DNA from: CAZDYP01 sp964509505
GTDB taxonomy: Bacteria > Chloroflexota > Anaerolineae > JACRMK01
Reading direction: 5' to 3'
DNA: 16,624 nt
Assembly: GCA_964509505.1 (NCBI GenBank)
Contig: CAZDYP010000123.1
Coordinates: 1-16,624, forward strand
A model generated the notes under the pieces. It was not told where the DNA came from, made no database searches, and saw only the letters and a list, made by a program, of their open reading frames with translations. A program made the translations under genes and the position numbers. Below are positions 1 through 6,292 of the stretch, in pieces (the stretch's first letter is position 1; each line of letters starts with the position of its first letter).

Positions 1-91
1 GCGCCGAAAGCCTGCGTGAAATGCTTTGTTGCTTGCCAGCGAAACTGTTAGGGGCTCGGTCTTATATTTTCAAAACACTTTCAGGGGATTG

Positions 92-125
92 TAGCTTTGT
101 GAAATCTTTGTATCTTTGTGTTGAG
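92..125. repeat. Degenerate CTTTGTG-type repeat tract in the xylA leader
   Basis: The tract contains CTTTGTG, then CTTTGTAT, then CTTTGTGTT, spaced about 9-12 bases apart. The same words recur in the intergenic regions near 2480-2630 and 4105-4160, so this looks like a decayed member of one dispersed family. The rest of the 167-base leader shows no convincing promoter. A short open frame runs into it from the left edge in frame 3 (to a stop near 146), but its composition is not convincing enough to call the tail of an upstream gene. Confidence 0.4.
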
Positions 126-167
126 AGGTCAACCGTCACTTGCTAACCAATCAATGGAGAGAATCGC

Positions 168-1334
168 ATGGCTACCTATCAACCTAACCCCGAACACAAA
201 TTTACTTTTGGTCTGTGGACGGTCGGCAACCCCGGCAGAGATCCGTTCGGCGAACCCGTACGCCAGAAAATTCCACCTGTTGACATCGTCCACTTGCTCG
301 CAGAGGTTGGCGCGTATGGCGTGAACTTACACGACAACGACCTCGTGCCGATTGACGCAACGCCTGCCGAGCGCGAGCGCCTCGTCGCCGACTTCAAACA
401 GGCGTTGCGCGAGACGGGCCTCGTCGTGCCGATGGCGACGACCAATTTGTTTAGCGACCCCGCCTTCAAAGACGGCGCCTTCACCGCGAATGACCCCAAC
501 GTGCGCGCGTATGCGTTGCACAAGACGCTGCGCGCAATTGATCTCGGCGTCGAGCTTGGCGCAAAGGTCTATGTTTTTTGGGGCGGACGTGAAGGCGCCG
601 AAAGCGACGCCTCGAAGAACCCGCTCGACGCAGGCAAGCGTTTTCGTGACGCGATTAACTTCTTGTGCGAGTATGTCATTGACCAACAGTACGATTTGCA
701 GTTCGCGCTCGAAGCGAAGCCCAACGAACCGCGCGGCGATTTGTATTTGCCGACGACGGGCCACATGCTCGCCTTCATCACGACGTTGGATCATCCTGAG
801 ATGGTTGGTGTGAATCCTGAAATGGCGCACGAGCAGATGGCGGGCTTGAACTTCATGCACAGCGTCGCGCAGGCGTGGGAGGCGGGCAAGCTCTTCCACA
901 TTGACTTGAACGATCAAAACTTTGCCCGCTACGACCAGGATTTTCGCTTTGGCTCGCACAACCTCAAGCAAAGTTTCTTCCTCGTCAAGTTCTTGGAAGA
1001 TGTTGGCTATCAAGGCTCACGCCATTTTGATGCTCATGCCTATCGCACCGAAGACATTGATGGCGTGAAGGATTTTGCGCGCGGCTGTATGCGCTCATAT
1101 CTTATCCTGAAAGAAAAAGCCGCGCAGTTTCGAGCCGACGCAGAGATTCAAGCGTTGCTTGCGGAAATCGGCGCCGACGATTCCGCCATGTCGCCGTTCT
1201 TCGGCAAGTATTCACGCGCGAAAGCCGATGCGCTCAAGACGCATCCATTCGACCGTATCGTGTTGGGCAAGCGTGGCATGAAGTACGAGCGACTCGATCA
1301 GTTGGTGTTCGACTTGCTGCTAGGCGCACGCTGA
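168..1334 (+). CDS. xylA: Xylose isomerase, class I (actinobacterial type)
   Basis: Cytoplasmic metal-dependent TIM-barrel enzyme interconverting D-xylose and D-xylulose (and glucose/fructose in many homologues). At 388 aa it matches the Streptomyces/Actinoplanes class and lacks the N-terminal extension of the longer class II enzymes. All expected catalytic and metal residues are visible, each one position higher than in Streptomyces numbering: H55 and D58 in NLHDND, E182 and K184 in EAKPNEPRGD, E218 and H221 in GVNPEMAHEQMAG, D246 in HIDLN, D256 and D258 in YDQD, and D288 in RHFD. The ATG is preceded by GGAGAG (156-161) at six bases, which fixes the start; the N-terminus aligns with the family without gaps. 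It is the first gene of a five-gene + strand block. No xylulokinase is beside it in the window, so the fate of the ketose product cannot be read here. Identity is near certain; the physiological sugar is less so. Confidence 0.97.
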   Translation: MATYQPNPEHKFTFGLWTVGNPGRDPFGEPVRQKIPPVDIVHLLAEVGAYGVNLHDNDLVPIDATPAERERLVADFKQALRETGLVVPMATTNLFSDPAFKDGAFTANDPNVRAYALHKTLRAIDLGVELGAKVYVFWGGREGAESDASKNPLDAGKRFRDAINFLCEYVIDQQYDLQFALEAKPNEPRGDLYLPTTGHMLAFITTLDHPEMVGVNPEMAHEQMAGLNFMHSVAQAWEAGKLFHIDLNDQNFARYDQDFRFGSHNLKQSFFLVKFLEDVGYQGSRHFDAHAYRTEDIDGVKDFARGCMRSYLILKEKAAQFRADAEIQALLAEIGADDSAMSPFFGKYSRAKADALKTHPFDRIVLGKRGMKYERLDQLVFDLLLGAR

Positions 1335-1410
1335 CAGTGTTCAGTGTTCAGTAAGCGCACCATAGCGACTGAACACGGCATACTGAAAACTGGACCCTGA
1401 ACACTACTTA
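1335..1410. repeat. Heptad repeat element with inverted arms
   Basis: The left arm is two exact copies of CAGTGTT (1335-1341, 1342-1348) plus CAGTAAG. The right arm (1369-1410) is in 7-base phase, with CTG opening the heptads at 1369, 1383, 1390 and 1397. The arms are reverse complements: GTGTTCAGT at 1344-1352 pairs with 1368-1376, and AGTGTTCAG at 1336-1344 pairs with 1397-1405. It fills almost the whole gap between xylA and the dehydrogenase gene. There is no T-tract, so it is not a standard terminator. It resembles the short tandemly repeated repetitive (STRR) heptamers known from cyanobacteria. Confidence 0.75.
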
Positions 1411-1436
1411 CCATCATTCAAGGACAATCATTTTCT

Positions 1437-2462
1437 ATGGCTATTCCTCCCCTGCGTTTCTCGGTCATTGGACTGAATCACAATCACATTTACGGTCAGA
1501 CCAATTTGTTGTTGCGCGCGGGCGCGGAGCTCGTTACATTCTACGCGCCAGAGCCTCAGCTCGTGTCGGAGTTTGCCAAAGCCTTTCCGCAAGCACAGCT
1601 GGCGCGCAGCGCGCAAGAAATTTTGGACGACGAGACGATTCAACTCGTCGTCAGCGCGGGCATTCCGTGCGACCGCGCGCCGCTCGGCATCCAAGTGATG
1701 CAGCACGGCAAGGATTACATGAGCGACAAACCCGGCTTCACATCGCTAGAGCAACTTGCCGAAGCGCGTCGCGTGCAAGCCGAGACGAAACGCATCTACT
1801 CGATTTGCTTCAGCGAGCGCTTCGAGGTCGGCGCGGCGGTGAAAGCGGGCGAGCTCATTCAAGCAGGCGCGATTGGCAAGGTCGTGCAAACCATCGGCTT
1901 GGGTCCGCATCGCATTCATCCGCCAGAACGTCCCGCGTGGTTCTATCAGCGCGCGAAGTACGGCGGCATCCTCACCGACATCGCCTCACATCAAATAGAT
2001 CAATTTTTGTTTTACACCGGCTCAACGCAAGCAGAGGTTGTCGCGTCGCAAGTCGCCAACTACAAACATCCGCAATATCCCGAGCTCGAAGACTTTGGCG
2101 ACCTGCTGTTGCGCGGCGACGGCGGCACAGGCTACATCCGCGTGGATTGGTACACGCCGCAAGGCTTGGGCGTGTGGGGCGATGGGCGCATGACGATTCT
2201 CGGCGCTGAAGGTTACATCGAACTCCGCAAGTACATTGATCTCGCGGGACGCGCGGGCGGCAATCATCTCTTCCTCGTTGATCACAAAGGCATCCACTAC
2301 ATTGATTGCGCGCAGGTCGAGCGTCCTTATGGGCGGCAGCTGGTCGCGGACATTCTCAATCGCACCGAGACGGCGATGACGCAAGCGCATTGCTTCTTGG
2401 TGTCCGAGCTTGCGCTCACCGCCGAAGCGCAAGCCAAACGACTGGGACATCTGCAGGCATAA
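1437..2462 (+). CDS. Gfo/Idh/MocA family oxidoreductase
   Basis: Predicted cytoplasmic NAD(P)-dependent sugar or cyclitol dehydrogenase of 341 aa. It has an N-terminal Rossmann fold (about residues 5-125) and a C-terminal alpha/beta substrate domain. The dinucleotide loop is unusual: GLNHNHIYG (12-20) in place of GxGxxG. The family EKP catalytic motif appears as SDKPG with K98 retained. The substrate-domain signature GGILTDIASHQID gives D181 and H185, the expected catalytic Asp/His pair. AAGGA (1420-1424) lies 12 bases before the ATG, a slightly long but usable spacing. Substrates in this family range over glucose, inositol, 1,5-anhydro sugars and 3-keto glycosides and cannot be assigned from sequence. 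Its place after xylA and before a flavoprotein and a DUF993 gene suggests sugar or sugar-acid oxidation. Family call is firm, reaction unknown. Confidence 0.9.
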   Translation: MAIPPLRFSVIGLNHNHIYGQTNLLLRAGAELVTFYAPEPQLVSEFAKAFPQAQLARSAQEILDDETIQLVVSAGIPCDRAPLGIQVMQHGKDYMSDKPGFTSLEQLAEARRVQAETKRIYSICFSERFEVGAAVKAGELIQAGAIGKVVQTIGLGPHRIHPPERPAWFYQRAKYGGILTDIASHQIDQFLFYTGSTQAEVVASQVANYKHPQYPELEDFGDLLLRGDGGTGYIRVDWYTPQGLGVWGDGRMTILGAEGYIELRKYIDLAGRAGGNHLFLVDHKGIHYIDCAQVERPYGRQLVADILNRTETAMTQAHCFLVSELALTAEAQAKRLGHLQA

Positions 2463-2645
2463 ACCCGAAGGCGCGAAGATGCACGAAGGACGCAAAGAGC
2501 TCGTTGTGTTCGTTCATGTCAAGAAAAATCGCCTCAGTGAGGTGAGCACGCGGGGGGCGGCGTTAGCGAACGCCGACTCCTTAGCGCGCACGATTTTGAA
2601 CCTGAGCGCCTTGTGTTCTTCGTGAAATCTTGACGACTTCGGGTT
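2462..2645. repeat. 184-bp intergenic element with imperfect inverted ends
   Basis: AACCCGAAG at 2462-2470 (its first base is the last base of the preceding stop codon) is exactly inverted at 2637-2645. Inside, the left strand words AGAT, CACGAAG, GACGCAAAG and GCTC (about 2477-2502) pair imperfectly with the right strand between about 2604 and 2630, giving arms of roughly 40 bases. The centre holds a perfect 7-bp hairpin, CGGCGTT/AACGCCG with loop AGCG (2558-2575), and a small CCTCA/TGAGG palindrome (2532-2542). The arms carry the CTTTGTG/CTTCGTG words also seen at 4105-4160. It may be a small non-autonomous mobile element or a REP-like repeat. Only 16 bases separate it from the next start codon. 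Confidence 0.65.
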
Positions 2646-2661
2646 GAAGATTTTCTAACTT

Positions 2662-4095
2662 ATGTCATACCCACGCATCGCCACACTCAAAGCGGCGTAC
2701 GATTTTCGCCGTTATCTCTCACAGTTGAATATAAATTTGCCTTTTGATGATGAATTACACACAGGCGCTGACGCGCTTTGGGCGCAGCCGTTGAAGGCGC
2801 AAGGTCGCACCATCGGCAACCGCTTCGCCATCTTGCCAAAGGAGGGCGGGGACGGCACACCCGATGGACATCCCTCTACGCTGACGATACGCCGTTGGCA
2901 ACGCTTCGGGCACAGCGGCGCGAAGCTTATCTGGGGCGGCGAAGCCGTCGCCGTGCGCCACGATGGACGCGCGAACCCCAATCAACTCGTCATCAACGAG
3001 GACACGCTCGCCGACCTCATCCGCTTGCGTGAGACGTTAGTGAAGGAACATGAAGCGCGCTTTGGGCGCAGCGACGATCTGTTGATTGGCTTGCAGCTCA
3101 CACACTCAGGGCGCTTCTCGCGTCCGCACGACAAAAAACTTGAGCCCTACATTCTCTATCATCACCCTTGGCTTGATCGCAAATTCAATGTTCCTGCCGC
3201 CCATCCTGTGATGAGTGACGACGACATCACGCGCCTCATCGCAGATTTTGGTCGCGCCGCGTCGCTCGCACAACGCGCGGGCTTCGCGTTCGTGGACATC
3301 AAACATTGTCATGGTTATCTCGGTCACGAATTTCTCAGCGCGGTTGATCGCCCAGGACGCTACGGCGGTTCGTTTGAAAATCGCACACGCTTTTTGCGCG
3401 AGACCGTCGCCGCCGTGCGCGCGTCTGCGTCGCAGCTCGCCATCGGCGTGCGCTTGAGCGCGTTCGATTGGATGCCCTTCAAACCGAACGCGAATGGCGT
3501 GGGTGAACCAGAACCACTGCCCGATGGGCGTTATGTGTACGCATTTGGCGGCGACGGCACCGGCACAGGCATTGACTTGCGCGAGCCGTTAGCCTTCTTG
3601 GATCAATTGACCGCGCTCGATATTCAGCTCGTGTGCATTACGGCGGGTAGTCCCTACTACAATCCGCACATCCAACGCCCTGCGCTCTTTCCACCGTCGG
3701 ATGGCTATCAACCCCCCGAAGATCCGCTCGTTGGCGTCGCGCGACAAATCAACACAGTTGCAGCGCTCAAGCGTCAACGTCCACACTTGCTCTTCGTCGG
3801 CACGGGCTACTCGTATTTGCAAGAGTGGTTGCCGCACGTCGCGCAGCATGTGCTACGCGCGGGCATGACCGATGTCGTCGGCATTGGGCGCATGGTCTTG
3901 ACGTATCCTGACCTCATCGCAGACATCGTGGCGGGCAGACCGCTGCAACGCAAACGCTTGTGTCGCACCTTCAGCGATTGTACGACCGCGCCGCGCAATG
4001 GGTTGGTGTCGGGTTGCTATCCGTTGGATGAGTTTTATAAGACACATCCGCAACACGCGCAGCTGCAAGCCCTTAAACAAAAATCACCATCCTAA
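2662..4095 (+). CDS. Old Yellow Enzyme-family NADH:flavin oxidoreductase with C-terminal cysteine motif
   Basis: Predicted FMN-dependent TIM-barrel oxidoreductase, 477 aa, longer than a typical OYE (about 350-370 aa) but lacking the full second flavin/NAD half of 2,4-dienoyl-CoA reductase. Visible family motifs are Q145-LTHSGR (substrate/FMN loop), IKHCHGYLGHEFLS with H215 and H217 in the active site, and RYGGSFENRTRFLRE (233-247). GTGYSYLQEW near 382 and GIGRMVLTYPDL near 407 fit the phosphate-binding end of the barrel. The tail carries three cysteines, C434-x5-C440-x11-C452, within a PRNG/SGC context; this recalls the iron-sulfur motif of the dienoyl-CoA reductase branch, but the spacing differs and one ligand is missing, so a cluster is only a possibility. 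No Shine-Dalgarno sequence is seen before the ATG; a 184-bp repeat ends 16 bases upstream. Its sugar-gene neighbours suggest reduction or oxidation of an enone or keto-sugar intermediate; this is inference. Confidence 0.85.
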   Translation: MSYPRIATLKAAYDFRRYLSQLNINLPFDDELHTGADALWAQPLKAQGRTIGNRFAILPKEGGDGTPDGHPSTLTIRRWQRFGHSGAKLIWGGEAVAVRHDGRANPNQLVINEDTLADLIRLRETLVKEHEARFGRSDDLLIGLQLTHSGRFSRPHDKKLEPYILYHHPWLDRKFNVPAAHPVMSDDDITRLIADFGRAASLAQRAGFAFVDIKHCHGYLGHEFLSAVDRPGRYGGSFENRTRFLRETVAAVRASASQLAIGVRLSAFDWMPFKPNANGVGEPEPLPDGRYVYAFGGDGTGTGIDLREPLAFLDQLTALDIQLVCITAGSPYYNPHIQRPALFPPSDGYQPPEDPLVGVARQINTVAALKRQRPHLLFVGTGYSYLQEWLPHVAQHVLRAGMTDVVGIGRMVLTYPDLIADIVAGRPLQRKRLCRTFSDCTTAPRNGLVSGCYPLDEFYKTHPQHAQLQALKQKSPS

Positions 4096-4104
4096 CCGTT
4101 TCAA

Positions 4105-4163
4105 ACACAAAGCGCACAAAGGTTTCTTTGTGCGCTTCGTGCATTCTTTGTGTCTTCGTGTTA
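4105..4163. repeat. Hairpin and CTTTGTG/CTTCGTG repeat tract
   Basis: A perfect 12-bp stem is formed by 4110-4121 (AAGCGCACAAAG) and 4126-4137 with a four-base GTTT loop. It is followed by alternating CTTCGTG and CTTTGTG words up to about 4163 and then an AT-rich stretch. The hairpin lies 15 bases past the flavoprotein stop and has no immediate T-run, so Rho-independent termination is doubtful; attenuation or mRNA end protection is possible. The same words occur in the leader at 92-125 and in the 2462-2645 element. Confidence 0.7.
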
Positions 4164-4194
4164 AATTTTCTCGTTCTACGATGAGCTAAGACCT

Positions 4195-5346
4195 ATGTCA
4201 CACAAGATTCATTTGCCACTCGATGAAGGAACGCTCACGCTCTACACACTTAGCGAACCGCGCGTGTTTCACATTCCCCAACAGCCATTTCGCTCGCGCA
4301 TCGCCTTCGCCGCCGCGCACGTCGTCGCCGATCCTGGCGCTGACCATCGTGACACGACGAAGCCCGCGCTACTCGACTGGGAGGCGACGCTGGCATATCG
4401 GCGTCACTTGTGGTCGTTGGGGTTCGCCGTCGCCGAAGCGATGGACACGGCGCAACGCGGCATGGGACTCGACTGGCAAGCGAGCCAAGAGCTGATACGA
4501 CGGAGCATTGCCGAAGCGAAGACGTGCGGGGGCGTCGTCGCGTGCGGCGCTGGCGCTGATCAGCTCAAGCCTCATGCCAACTGCACCCTCGCCGACGTGA
4601 TTGCCGCTTACGAGGAACAATGTGAGTTTGTCGAGAAGTACGGCGGGCGCATCATCTTGATGGCGAGTCGCGCGCTCGCAGCGTGCGCGCACAGTGGCGA
4701 CGATTACGCGCACGTCTATCGGCGCATACTCTCACAAGTCCAACAGCCCGTCATCATTCATTGGTTGGGCGAGATGTTCGACCCTGCGCTCGCGGGCTAT
4801 TGGGGTTCGCGCGACGTGATGACGGCGATGGACACCTGCTTGCAAATCGTCCATGACCATGCCCCCCAAATTGATGGCCTCAAAATTTCGTTGCTGGATG
4901 CGGAAGCGGAAATCACCATGCGTCGGCGTTTGCCGTCGTCGGTGAAGATGTACACCGGCGACGACTTCAACTATCCGCGTTTGATTCGCGGCGATGAACA
5001 AGGCTACAGTCACGCCTTGCTTGGCATCTTCGATGCGATTGCGCCCGCCGCCGCCGCCGCGTTCCATGCGCTGGATGCGGGCGACCTGGAAACTTACGAT
5101 GCTATCCTCGCACCAACGGTCGCACTCTCACGACACATTTTCCAAACGCCGACCTATCACTACAAAACAGGCATCGTCTTTCTCGCCTATCTCAACGGAC
5201 ATCAACCACACTTTCGTATGGTGGGCGCGCAAGAAACAGCGCGCTCGCGCGCACACCTTGCGCAACTGTTTGTATTAGCCGATCAAGCGGGCTTGCTGCG
5301 TGACCCCGCGCTGGCGGTAGCACGAATGCGAGCGTGTTTGGGATGA
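4195..5346 (+). CDS. DUF993 protein (dihydrodipicolinate synthase/aldolase-like TIM barrel)
   Basis: A 383-aa predicted cytoplasmic protein of the DUF993 family, usually annotated as dihydrodipicolinate synthase family protein. Class I aldolases/lyases of that superfamily form a Schiff base on a barrel lysine. A candidate is K230 in DGLKISLLDAEAE (228-240), the position where such a lysine is expected. Other conserved-looking blocks are AAHVVADP (40-47), the MDTAQRGMGLDW segment (83-94), IIHWLGEMFDPAL (187-199), MYTGDDFNYP and YSHALLGIFDAIAPAA. The last block resembles the phosphate/carboxylate-site end of the barrel. No Shine-Dalgarno sequence precedes the ATG. The 3' end overlaps the YndJ gene by ATGA, suggesting coupled translation. 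Pairing with a Gfo/Idh dehydrogenase, a flavoprotein and xylose isomerase suggests a retro-aldol or dehydration step on a keto-deoxy sugar acid, but no biochemical function is established for the family to my knowledge. Confidence 0.85.
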   Translation: MSHKIHLPLDEGTLTLYTLSEPRVFHIPQQPFRSRIAFAAAHVVADPGADHRDTTKPALLDWEATLAYRRHLWSLGFAVAEAMDTAQRGMGLDWQASQELIRRSIAEAKTCGGVVACGAGADQLKPHANCTLADVIAAYEEQCEFVEKYGGRIILMASRALAACAHSGDDYAHVYRRILSQVQQPVIIHWLGEMFDPALAGYWGSRDVMTAMDTCLQIVHDHAPQIDGLKISLLDAEAEITMRRRLPSSVKMYTGDDFNYPRLIRGDEQGYSHALLGIFDAIAPAAAAAFHALDAGDLETYDAILAPTVALSRHIFQTPTYHYKTGIVFLAYLNGHQPHFRMVGAQETARSRAHLAQLFVLADQAGLLRDPALAVARMRACLG

Positions 5347-6278
5347 GAGCGACATTCATTGGCTTCCTTCTCTGGCTCGCCCTCCTTCCCATCCCACTCT
5401 CTCCCATCGCCGAGCTCGATGCTGCTGCGCGCCTTGTGTTGTTCGCCATCCTCGTCGTCGTGTCACTCGCGTTACCTTTCATCGCGCCACATACGCTTGG
5501 CTTTCAACCCCTCGTCTATCGCGTCATACGCCTAACTTATCCCTTCGCTGCTGCACTCGCTCTTTCCTCTGTCTTTTTTCCTATCGGCATCATCGCCGCT
5601 ATGCTCGCCGCCGGTTGGTGGTTGTTCACATTGCTCGTCGCATGGTGGGGACTCTTGCGTTTTCTCGCGCATCGTTTCGCGCGCGCCGATTTGGTGTGCC
5701 TGGCAGCGGGCATGGCGTATCTGCCCATTGGGGGGGGGTGGCTCGTGCTCTCACGTCTTGGCGTAAATCCACTTGGCTTTGGCGATGTGATTGTGTTGTT
5801 GACCGTCACGCATTTTCACTACGCGGGTTTCGCCATGCTCATCATCGCAGGTATGACGGGACGACAGCTCATCACTCATGCGCCCCCTCAGCGCTTCGTG
5901 TTTCGCGTCGTCGCCACTGGGCTTATCGCGGGTATGACGCTCGTCGCCGCAGGCATCACGTTCACTGCATTGACAGGTTCACTTATACCCGAAGTTGTCG
6001 CCGTCATCATTTTTGTAGCGAGTGTGTTAGGCTTATCCTATCTCATGCTCTTTCACGTCGCGCCGACCGTCACACCTTCCTTGGCGCGCGTGTTGTGGCG
6101 CATCGCAGGGTTGTCGCCAGTGTTGACGATGTTCCTCGCCGTCGCGTATGCCATTGGCAGAATCACGGGCGGGTGGAACATGAGCGTCGCGCAGATGATG
6201 GTGTGGCATGGATGGGTGAATGCCATTGGCTTTGTGGGGTGTGGCTTGCTGGCGTGGCGTATGCGTGCTGAAGAATAA
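5343..6278 (+). CDS. YndJ-family multi-pass membrane protein
   Basis: A 311-aa integral membrane protein with about ten hydrophobic segments (near 5-20, 31-48, 65-85, 87-106, 117-138, 148-171, 188-210, 215-236, 248-271 and 283-305). The VTHFHYAGF motif (155-163, H157 and H159) and the late WHGWVNAIGF block (288-297, H289) match my recollection of the Bacillus YndJ family, whose function is unknown; intramembrane histidines could bind metal or heme. An in-frame GTG lies nine bases upstream (5334), but the ATG at 5343 is preferred because it overlaps the DUF993 stop as ATGA, a common coupling arrangement. A run of nine G residues at 5730-5738 lies in the coding frame (PIGGGWL). The stop is 14 bases from the convergent stop of the - strand gene. 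Family assignment is moderately sure; whether it transports anything is unknown. Confidence 0.75.
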   Translation: MRATFIGFLLWLALLPIPLSPIAELDAAARLVLFAILVVVSLALPFIAPHTLGFQPLVYRVIRLTYPFAAALALSSVFFPIGIIAAMLAAGWWLFTLLVAWWGLLRFLAHRFARADLVCLAAGMAYLPIGGGWLVLSRLGVNPLGFGDVIVLLTVTHFHYAGFAMLIIAGMTGRQLITHAPPQRFVFRVVATGLIAGMTLVAAGITFTALTGSLIPEVVAVIIFVASVLGLSYLMLFHVAPTVTPSLARVLWRIAGLSPVLTMFLAVAYAIGRITGGWNMSVAQMMVWHGWVNAIGFVGCGLLAWRMRAEE

Positions 6279-6292
6279 CTAACGCATAAGTC

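Noticed and set aside
1..146. Possible C-terminal fragment of an upstream gene (frame 3 open from the left edge to a stop near 146)
   Set aside because: Its predicted residues are Cys-rich and family-less, and the last part overlaps the CTTTGTG repeat tract; length is too short to support a gene.
118..324. 68-codon + strand frame overlapping the xylA start
   Set aside because: It runs out of frame into an unmistakable xylA and has no recognisable family.
327..1013. Long - strand open frame (228 codons) opposite xylA
   Set aside because: Antisense to a fully conserved enzyme; its composition is what codon bias on the opposite strand produces.
2022..2495. 157-codon - strand frame opposite the Gfo/Idh gene
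   Set aside because: Shadow of a well-supported gene, with no family motif.
5615..6271. 218-codon + strand frame inside the YndJ-family gene
   Set aside because: Arg/His/Cys-rich translation with no hydrophobic pattern; the alternative frame gives a coherent multi-pass membrane protein.
6260..6288. Inverted repeat TATGCGT/ACGCATA across the convergent stops as a bidirectional terminator
   Set aside because: Only seven base pairs with a 15-base loop and no T-runs on either side; too weak to call.
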